From Paraconexibacter antarcticus (GTDB lineage Bacteria; Actinomycetota; Thermoleophilia; Solirubrobacterales; Solirubrobacteraceae), in assembly GCF_024220175.1 (NCBI RefSeq), contig NZ_CP098502.1:496001-560000 (forward strand): a stretch of DNA of 64,000 nucleotides, read 5' to 3'. Below the pieces are notes generated by a model. It was given only the letters and a program-made list of their open reading frames with translations, was not told where the DNA came from and did not search any database. Made by a program: the position numbers and the translations under genes. Of this stretch, positions 58,031 through 64,000 are shown one piece after another. Numbering within the stretch: the stretch's first letter is position 1; each line of letters begins with the position of its first letter.

Positions 58031-60907
58031 TCAGCCGCAGCCCGTGTTGTTGCCGCAGCTCGAGCACGTGTAGCACGAGCCCGTCCGCTGCATCATGCCG
58101 CCGCACTGGCCGCAGGCGGGCCCGAGGTCGAGGCCGACCATGCGGGCCGGGACGACCGGCGGCAGCTCGGTGAGCGCCTCGGTCGGGGCCTGCGGGGCGG
58201 TCGACGTGAAGAGGCCGGGCGCCGGCTGCGCCGCGGCGGGGCCGTTCGTGTCCGACGAGGTCACCGACAGCGACACGTCCTGCGCGACCTTCCGGGCGCG
58301 CACGGCCGGCGTGAGGATGCCGAGCTCCTCCTGATCGTCCGCGTCGAGGAAGCGCGAGGCAAGCCAGCGCATGATGTAGTCGGGCATCGACTTCGCGAAC
58401 GGGATCTCCGGGTTCTGCGTGATCCCTTCCGGCTCGAAGCGCATGTACGCGAACTTGCTCACGAGCGTCTCGAGCGGCACCCCGTACTGGAGCGCGATCG
58501 AGACCGCCGTCGCGAACGAGTTCATCATGCCGCGGAGGGTCGAGCCCTCCTTGCCGACGTCGGTGAGGAAGATCTCCCCGACCGAGCCGTCCTCGTACAT
58601 GCCGGCCGTGATGTAGCCCTCGTGGCCGCCGATCGAGAACTTGTGCGTGATCGACTGACGCTCACGCGGCATCCGCTTGCGGGTGGCCGGCGCGCCGGCC
58701 TCCTTGAGCTTCGCCTTCATCTCGGCCTCGGCGACGAGCTCGTCGACCTGCTCCTGCGTGTACAGGCCCTCGGCCGCCGCGGCGCCCGCGTCCTTGCCCA
58801 TCTCCGCGTCGGTGCGCAGCGCCTGGGCCGTCTTGGAGCCGTCGCGGTAGATGGCGAGCGCCTTGACGCCGCCCTCCCACGCCTTGATGTACGCGTCGGC
58901 GATGTCCTCGACCGTCGCGTCCTGCGGCATGTTCACCGTCTTCGAGATCGCGCCCGAGATGAACGGCTGCACGGCACCCATCATGTTGATGTGGCCCATG
59001 TGGCTGATCGCACGCGCGCCGACCGCCACGTCGAACACCGGGAGGTGCTCGTCGAGCAGGCCGGGGGCCCCGACGATCGTGTTGTGCTCGTTGATGTGCG
59101 CCTCGATCTGCGAGACCTGCTCGGGCGTGTAGCCGAGCGTCTGCAGCGCGAGCGGCACCGTGCGGTTGACGATCGTCATCTGCCCGCCGCCGACGAGCTC
59201 CTTGAACTTCACGAGCGAGAAGTCCGGCTCCACGCCGGTCGTGTCGCAGTCCATGAGGAAGGAGATCGTGCCGGTCGGCGCGAGCACCGTCGCCTGCGCG
59301 TTGCGGTAGCCGTAGAGCTCACCCGCGGTGACCGCTTCGTCCCACACCGTGCGGGCCGCCTCGAGCAGCGGCGTGTCCGTCGAGAACTCGTCGTTGATCG
59401 TGTACGCGGCGTCGCGGTGCATCCGCATGACCGCGTTGTGCGGCTCGCGGTTCTCGGCGTAGCGCTCGTACGGGCCGATCGCCTGGGCGACCTTCGCCGA
59501 CTGCAGGTACGCGCGGCCGGTCATCAGCGCGGTGATCGCCGCCGCCGTGCCGCGGCCGTTGTCGGAGTCGTACGCCATGCCGTTCGACATGAGGTACGCG
59601 CCGAGGTTCGCGTAGCCGAGGCCGAGCTGGCGGAAGGCCCGCGCGTTGACGCCGATCTCCTCCGTCGGGTAGCTCGACGGGCCGACGACGATCTCCTGGG
59701 CGAGCAGGACGATGTCGACGCAGTGCTCGAACTGGTCCACGTCGAAGGACCCGTCGGCCTTGCGGAACTTCATGAGGTTCAGCGACGCGAGGTTGCAGGC
59801 CGAGTCGTCGACGTGCATGTACTCCGAGCACGGGTTGGACGCGTTGATCCGCCCCGAGTTCGGGCACGTGTGCCACTGGTTGATGATCGTGTCGTACTGG
59901 ATGCCCGGGTCGGCGCAGCGCCAGCCGGCCTCCGCCATCTCCTGCAGGAGCTGGCGCGCGGCGACGGGCTCGCCGATGGGCTCGCCGGTCTTGCGGGCCT
60001 TGAAGTGCCACATCTCGTCGTTCGCGACGGCGCGCATGAACTCGTCGGTGACGCGCACCGAGTTGTTCGCGTTCTGGTACTGGATCGAGGTGAAGCCGTC
60101 ACCGTCGATCGACATGTCGAAGCCCGCGTCGCGCAGCGCCGCGGCCTTGTCCTCCTCCTTGGCCTTGCACCAGATGAACTCGCGCACGTCCGGGTGGTCG
60201 ATGTCGAGGACGACCATCTTCGCCGCGCGGCGCGTCTTGCCGCCCGACTTGATCGTGCCGGCCCAGGAGTCGGCGCCGCGCATGAAGGACACGGGGCCCG
60301 AGGCGGTGCCGCCCTTGCTCAGCGGCTCCATCGAACCACGGATGTTCGAGAGGTTGATGCCGGCGCCCGAGCCACCGCGGAAGATGCGGCCCTCGCGCGT
60401 GTTCCAGTCGAGGATCGAGTCCATCGTGTCCTCGACGGACAGGATGAAGCAGGCGGAGCACTGCGGGTTCTCCTCGAACCCGACGTTGAACCACACCGGG
60501 CTGTTGAAGGCCGCCATCTGGTGCAGGAGGATGTACGTCAGCTCGGCCTCGAACGCGTCGCCGTCCTCGGCGGAGTCGAAGTAGCCGCGCTGGCGGCCCC
60601 AGTCGGCGATCGTGCCCGCGACACGGCCGATCATCTGCTTCACCGAGCGCTCGCGCGTGGGCGAGTCGAGCTGGCCGCGGAAGTACTTCTGGGAGACGAT
60701 GTTCGTCGCGTTCTGCGACCACGTCTTCGGGAACTCCACGTCCTTCTGCTCGAACGAGACGCGGTCGCCGTGGCCGATACGCGCGTCGCGCAGCTCCCAG
60801 TCGACGGTCTCGAACGGGTGCACGCCCGGTGTGGTGTACTTCCGGGCGATGGACAGGGCTGAGCCCGTCCGGATGGTGCTGCTGGCTGCGGTCTGCGATG
60901 CGTCCAA
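58031..60907 (-). CDS. nrdJ: Adenosylcobalamin-dependent (class II) ribonucleotide reductase
   Basis: 958 residues. Makes deoxyribonucleotides without oxygen, using adenosylcobalamin to generate a thiyl radical. Active-site features: the Cys in ENPQCSACFILSVED, the NPCSEYMHVD radical-cysteine motif (about residue 357), PTGTISFLMDCDTTGVEPD and the GGSGAGINLSNIRGS loop. Insert and C-terminus follow the NrdJ type: KRMPRERQSITHKFSIGGHEGY and a terminal zinc-ribbon with CGQCGGMMQRTGSCYTCSSCG. TTG start at 60907 with AGGAG about 12 bases upstream fits better than later codons. No NrdR box or cobalamin riboswitch was recognised in the 205-base leader; regulation is unclear. Confidence 0.95.
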   Translation of the reverse strand: MDASQTAASSTIRTGSALSIARKYTTPGVHPFETVDWELRDARIGHGDRVSFEQKDVEFPKTWSQNATNIVSQKYFRGQLDSPTRERSVKQMIGRVAGTIADWGRQRGYFDSAEDGDAFEAELTYILLHQMAAFNSPVWFNVGFEENPQCSACFILSVEDTMDSILDWNTREGRIFRGGSGAGINLSNIRGSMEPLSKGGTASGPVSFMRGADSWAGTIKSGGKTRRAAKMVVLDIDHPDVREFIWCKAKEEDKAAALRDAGFDMSIDGDGFTSIQYQNANNSVRVTDEFMRAVANDEMWHFKARKTGEPIGEPVAARQLLQEMAEAGWRCADPGIQYDTIINQWHTCPNSGRINASNPCSEYMHVDDSACNLASLNLMKFRKADGSFDVDQFEHCVDIVLLAQEIVVGPSSYPTEEIGVNARAFRQLGLGYANLGAYLMSNGMAYDSDNGRGTAAAITALMTGRAYLQSAKVAQAIGPYERYAENREPHNAVMRMHRDAAYTINDEFSTDTPLLEAARTVWDEAVTAGELYGYRNAQATVLAPTGTISFLMDCDTTGVEPDFSLVKFKELVGGGQMTIVNRTVPLALQTLGYTPEQVSQIEAHINEHNTIVGAPGLLDEHLPVFDVAVGARAISHMGHINMMGAVQPFISGAISKTVNMPQDATVEDIADAYIKAWEGGVKALAIYRDGSKTAQALRTDAEMGKDAGAAAAEGLYTQEQVDELVAEAEMKAKLKEAGAPATRKRMPRERQSITHKFSIGGHEGYITAGMYEDGSVGEIFLTDVGKEGSTLRGMMNSFATAVSIALQYGVPLETLVSKFAYMRFEPEGITQNPEIPFAKSMPDYIMRWLASRFLDADDQEELGILTPAVRARKVAQDVSLSVTSSDTNGPAAAQPAPGLFTSTAPQAPTEALTELPPVVPARMVGLDLGPACGQCGGMMQRTGSCYTCSSCGNNTGCG

Positions 60908-61112
60908 AGCGGCCCTCTACTCCTCTCGTCGCCGCGGATATTCGCTATTTGCGGCGGAAAATTTGGTGGTCTGGCGGTAACGAAGGAGTGTCCGTGATGC
61001 GGCGGACGGCACCGCCGGCGGACCCCGCAAAGTGGGCTTAAATGCCTTTTCCAGGGTAGTGGCCCGGGTCGCGATCTGACCGATCGGGCCGTACGCGCAC
61101 ACCGGGGCCGGG

Positions 61113-62546
61113 TCAGCCCGCCGGCGGCGCCGGCCTGCCCCGCGGGACGAGCGCCGCGACCCCCGCGAGGGCGAGCCCGAGGAGCACCGCGCAGACGACG
61201 AGCGCGGCGTGCAGGCCGGCGGTCCAGGCGACCGCGTCGGCGCCGCGCAGGCGCCGCCCGCCGTCCGCCGCGCGGCCCGCGCGGCCGAGGACGATGGCGC
61301 CGATGACCGCCACACCGAGCGTCTGCCCGAGCTGGCGGCTCGCGTTGTGGACCGCGGACGCCATCCCGGTGCGGGCGAGGTCGACGGCCGTCACCGCGGT
61401 CACCGTCATCGGCGGCAGCGAGAGGCCGACCCCGGCGCCGAGCAGCGCGAAGGTCCACCACAGGTCGCCCGCCGCGAGCGACACGTCGAGGCGCGCGCGC
61501 AGGAGGACGGTCGCCGCGCAGGCGAGCGTCAGGCCGCTGAGGATCGGCAGCCGCGGCCCGAGGCGCCCCGTCAGCCGGCCGGCGACCGGGGCGCAGAGCG
61601 CGACGCTCGCGCCGAACGGCAGCAGGTACAGGCCGGTGGCGCCCGGCGTCTCCCCGCGCACCTGCTGGAGGAACGCGGCCATGAAGACGATGACGCCGGT
61701 GAACGTGAAGAAGACGACGGCGCCGCTGACGTTCGCGACGACGAACGCGCGGGTCCGCAGCAGGGTGGGGTCGACCATCGGCGCCGGGTGACGGCGTTCC
61801 TGGGCGACGAACGCCGCGAGCGCGCCGGCCGCGACGACGCCCGCCGCGACGATCACCGCCGACGTCCAGCCGCGCCGGCGGCCCTCGATGATGAGGAACG
61901 CGAGGGCGGCGACCCCGGCGGTCAGGAGCGCCGCCCCGGCGGCGTCGAAGCGGTGCGACGGCGGGGCCAGGCGCCGTCGCGGGATCGTCCGCCACCCGAG
62001 GAGCGCGAGCACCGCGCAGATCGGGAGGTTCACGGCGAAGACGCCGCGCCAGCCGACCGCGTCGACGATGGCGCCGCCGAACGTCGGCCCGGAGGCGAGG
62101 CCGATGCCCGAGCCGGCGCCCCACAGCCCGATGGCGCGGGCTCGCTCGCGCGGGTCCGGGAACACGTCGGAGACGATCGCGAGCGACGCGGGGAGGACGA
62201 GCACCGGGCCGAGCGCCTGGAGGACCCGGCCGGCGAGCAGCAGCCCGATCGACGGCGCGAGCGCGCACGCGAGCGACCCGAGCGCGAAGCAGCCGAGGCC
62301 CGTGAGGAACGCGTCCTTGCGGCCGAGACGGTCCCCCGCCGCCCCGCCCGCGACGAGCAGCGACGCGACGACGAGCACGTACACGTCGATGACCCACTGC
62401 AGCGCGGTCGCGCTCGCGTGGAAGTCCCGGCCGAGGGGAGGGACGGCGACGGCGACGACGAGCGCGGTCGCCGTCGCGAGGATCTGCGCGAGCGTGACGA
62501 CGAGGAGGACAACCCCCGCGCGCGGGGCGTGCGCGGCCGCCGGCAT
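61113..62546 (-). CDS. MFS multidrug efflux transporter (DHA2, 14-TM)
   Basis: 477 residues with about 14 hydrophobic segments. The motif-A-like DRLGRKDAFLTG after TM2, TM5 antiporter-like GLASGPTFGGAIVD and the central LLRTRAFVVANVSGAVVFF identify a DHA2 drug-proton antiporter. ATG 62546 start. No regulator is adjacent. It is separate from the other MFS gene at 41187, to which it is only distantly similar. Its end lies about 200 bases from the ribonucleotide reductase start. Confidence 0.9.
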   Translation of the reverse strand: MPAAAHAPRAGVVLLVVTLAQILATATALVVAVAVPPLGRDFHASATALQWVIDVYVLVVASLLVAGGAAGDRLGRKDAFLTGLGCFALGSLACALAPSIGLLLAGRVLQALGPVLVLPASLAIVSDVFPDPRERARAIGLWGAGSGIGLASGPTFGGAIVDAVGWRGVFAVNLPICAVLALLGWRTIPRRRLAPPSHRFDAAGAALLTAGVAALAFLIIEGRRRGWTSAVIVAAGVVAAGALAAFVAQERRHPAPMVDPTLLRTRAFVVANVSGAVVFFTFTGVIVFMAAFLQQVRGETPGATGLYLLPFGASVALCAPVAGRLTGRLGPRLPILSGLTLACAATVLLRARLDVSLAAGDLWWTFALLGAGVGLSLPPMTVTAVTAVDLARTGMASAVHNASRQLGQTLGVAVIGAIVLGRAGRAADGGRRLRGADAVAWTAGLHAALVVCAVLLGLALAGVAALVPRGRPAPPAG

Positions 62547-62565
62547 GTCGACCCGAGCGCCCGGG

Positions 62566-63273
62566 TCAGCGCCCGAGGCGCAGCCAGTCGGTGAACTCCG
62601 CCCACGCGGCGGAGGTCCGCCAGCCCGCCTCGGCCGTGGCGTGGCGGGAGCGCACGAGCCAGCGGGGCTCGAGCGCGAGGAAGCGCGTGAGGAGCACCGC
62701 GGTCGACGCGAGCGCGGCGAGCGCGAGGACGATCGCGAGCGCGATGAGCGGCGCGGGGACCCCGCTGTCGCCGGTGTCCGCGCTCCCGCTCGCGGCCGCG
62801 AGGATCGCGCCGTCGGAGACCGCGGGCGCCGGCTTCACCGACGGCGTCGGCTGCGGCGTGGGAGCGGCCGTCGTCGTCGCGGGGGCGGCGGCGGTCGTCC
62901 CGGCGGTCGTCGCCGGGGCCGCGGGGGTCCCCCCGGTCGTCGTCCCGCCGCCCGTGGGCGCGGTCGTCGCGGGCGCGACGGCGGTCCCGGAGGACTTCTT
63001 CTGCTTCGTGTCGCAGGCCCCGGACGCGCGCGCCTTCAGCGCCGCGTCGACGAGGTCCGCGAAGTCGGGCGCGTAGGCCTGGACGTCGTTCGTGATGCCG
63101 GCCTTCGCCTTCTTCAGCGTGTCCGACGAGTACTTGCACGGGTTGACCGTGCCGTCCTTCTTGTACCCCGTGATGACGGTGTCGAAGGCGTTTGCGTGGG
63201 CCGCCGCCGCGCCGCCGAGCGCGACGGGGAGCGCGCAGAGGACCGCGAGGGACAGGCTGCGAGTGCGTCGCAT
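62566..63273 (-). CDS. Secreted protein with Thr/Pro-rich linker and C-terminal membrane anchor
   Basis: 235 residues from ATG 63273. A signal peptide (LSLAVLCALPVALGGAAAAHA) is followed by a small domain with three Cys (NPCKYSSDTLKKAKAGITNDVQ, ASGACDTKQKK), then a 60-residue Thr/Ala/Pro-rich linker, a transmembrane helix (APLIALAIVLALAALASTAVLL) and a short cytoplasmic tail (WLVRSRHATAEAGWRTSAAWAEFTDWL). The domain YKKDGTVNPCKYSSD is similar to lineage-specific secreted proteins of Solirubrobacterales, function unknown. An ATG 36 bases upstream would overlap the divergent ligase start, so it was not chosen. Confidence 0.7.
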   Translation of the reverse strand: MRRTRSLSLAVLCALPVALGGAAAAHANAFDTVITGYKKDGTVNPCKYSSDTLKKAKAGITNDVQAYAPDFADLVDAALKARASGACDTKQKKSSGTAVAPATTAPTGGGTTTGGTPAAPATTAGTTAAAPATTTAAPTPQPTPSVKPAPAVSDGAILAAASGSADTGDSGVPAPLIALAIVLALAALASTAVLLTRFLALEPRWLVRSRHATAEAGWRTSAAWAEFTDWLRLGR

Positions 63274-63307
63274 CAAGGCGGTCAATGCTAGCGTCGCCCC
63301 CGAGTTC

Positions 63308-64000
63308 ATGGCGCACCCCGGTCCCCTGCCAACACGCGTGGCGACAGCCGCCCCGGGCGGGCGATCCGGCTCCCGGAGCCCGACCGCGCTGCTCGTCCTC
63401 CTCCTCGCGGCGCTGACGTACGCCGTCTTCGCGCACGGGGCGACGACCGCTCCGGCCGAGACGCGCGTGCAGCTCGCGCTCGCGCTCGCGGCGCTGCCGG
63501 CCCTCGCGGCGGTCGTCACCGGCCGTCCCGGGATGCGGATCGTCGGGGCCCCGGCGGCGCGCCTCGGGCTCGTGCTGCTGCTCGCCTTCGCCGCGTGGTG
63601 CGGACTGTCGCTGCTGTGGTCGGTCACGCCCGACCGCACGTGGACGGAGATCAACCGCGCGCTCGCGTACACGCTCGTCGCCGGCCTCGGGCTCGTCGCG
63701 GGGGCGAGCGCGCCGCGCGCGATCGAGCGGGTCGCGACCGGCTGGCTGCTGCTCGCGCTCGCCGTCGCGCTCTACGGCCTCGGCAGCAAGACGATCCCGG
63801 GCGTCAACGTCCCGGGCATCGTGAACTTCGACCAGACGGGGACGCTCGCGCGGCTGCGGGCCCCGCTGGACTACTGGAACGCGCTCGGGCTGCTGCTCGC
63901 GATGGCGGTGCCGGTCGCGCTGCGGATCGCGGTCGACCGGGGGCGGGACGTGCGGGTCCGCGTCGCCGCGATGCTCGCCGCGTACCTCCTGACGATCGAC
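63308..64000 (+). CDS. O-antigen ligase/polymerase-like membrane protein (3' end outside window)
   Basis: At least 231 residues from ATG 63308, running off the window with no stop. Hydrophobic helices alternate with short loops: ALLVLLLAALTYAVFAHG, VQLALALAALPALAAVV, LGLVLLLAFAAWCGLSLLWS, AYTLVAGLGLVAGA and ATGWLLLALAVALYG. WSVTPDRTWTEINRALAYTL and RLRAPLDYWNALGLLLAMAVP are typical of the first half of Wzy_C (O-antigen ligase, WaaL-like) proteins. It would join or polymerise undecaprenyl-linked glycan at the outer membrane face. Divergent from the secreted protein gene with only 34 bases between starts. Confidence 0.75.
   Translation, partial: MAHPGPLPTRVATAAPGGRSGSRSPTALLVLLLAALTYAVFAHGATTAPAETRVQLALALAALPALAAVVTGRPGMRIVGAPAARLGLVLLLAFAAWCGLSLLWSVTPDRTWTEINRALAYTLVAGLGLVAGASAPRAIERVATGWLLLALAVALYGLGSKTIPGVNVPGIVNFDQTGTLARLRAPLDYWNALGLLLAMAVPVALRIAVDRGRDVRVRVAAMLAAYLLTID

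Noticed and set aside
58622..60862. Plus-strand frame antisense to the ribonucleotide reductase
   Set aside because: No domain, repetitive Arg/Asp/Val content; nrdJ is unambiguous.
60908..61100. NrdR box or cobalamin riboswitch before nrdJ
   Set aside because: No ACACTATAT-like box and no B12-box consensus could be found by eye; a covariance search would be decisive.
1..64000. CRISPR array, rRNA, tRNA or complete IS element
   Set aside because: No regularly spaced repeats, no cloverleaf-like sequence noticed, no transposase motif. A tRNAscan run would be needed to exclude a tRNA.

Overview
The window is high-GC DNA with dense, often overlapping genes. Its content (RpoD-type sigma factor, c-di-AMP riboswitch ahead of a resuscitation-promoting-like hydrolase, Mce proteins, B12-dependent ribonucleotide reductase, PucR and MerR regulators, several P450s) points to a free-living actinobacterium. 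The overall style and several lineage-typical small proteins suggest the Thermoleophilia (Solirubrobacterales). That placement is an inference from protein flavour, not from an rRNA gene; no rRNA, tRNA, CRISPR array or complete insertion sequence was seen.

Layout. 1-9873 is a cell-surface polysaccharide region: the end of a coiled-coil protein, dTDP-4-dehydrorhamnose epimerase (rfbC), a Wzt/Wzm-type ABC exporter, a methyltransferase, a small coiled-coil protein, two related WsaF-like glycosyltransferases (one fused to a GT2 domain) and a large DUF2142-type membrane protein of visibly lower GC. 9892-16683 is housekeeping: heme A synthase, Lon protease, a c-di-AMP riboswitch with a cell-wall lytic protein, two small genes (one frameshifted) and an acyl-CoA desaturase. 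16768-25332 holds a PucR regulator, a sigma factor with a clear promoter and terminator, a frameshifted P450, Ohr peroxidase, a MerR regulator, a polytopic membrane protein behind a perfect palindrome, and a lipase. 25412-30813 is envelope sensing: a two-component system with a small third gene, HtrA-like protease, a secreted Pro-rich protein and a Crp-family regulator. 30975-43806 is metabolic: two P450s, PIN and Nudix proteins, SDR, amidase, luciferase-like oxidoreductase, a secreted tannase-like esterase, a MerR/MFS efflux pair and small membrane or unknown proteins.

43902-47105 encodes one large receptor carrying PAS, PAS, GAF, GGDEF and HD-GYP domains, able in principle both to make and to break c-di-GMP. 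It is followed by six consecutive Mce genes (47547-56044), five of whose six members are joined by 4-base overlaps. This Mce set has no YrbE permease, ATPase or Mas gene next to it, so its lipid-transport partners must lie elsewhere. 56064-57842 contains a decayed aldo/keto reductase, a cupin and an intact aldo/keto reductase. 58031-64000 has the B12-dependent ribonucleotide reductase, an MFS pump, a secreted membrane-anchored protein and the start of an O-antigen-ligase-like protein cut by the window end.

Three genes are interrupted by single-base shifts in short homopolymer runs or decay (15301-15655, 19129-20459, 56064-56415). The first two could be sequencing errors; the last is real decay. 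Nothing here is a clearly undescribed defence or mobile system; the most interesting items are the permease-less Mce operon, the riboswitch whose closing stem runs into the ribosome-binding site, and several perfect operator-like palindromes.
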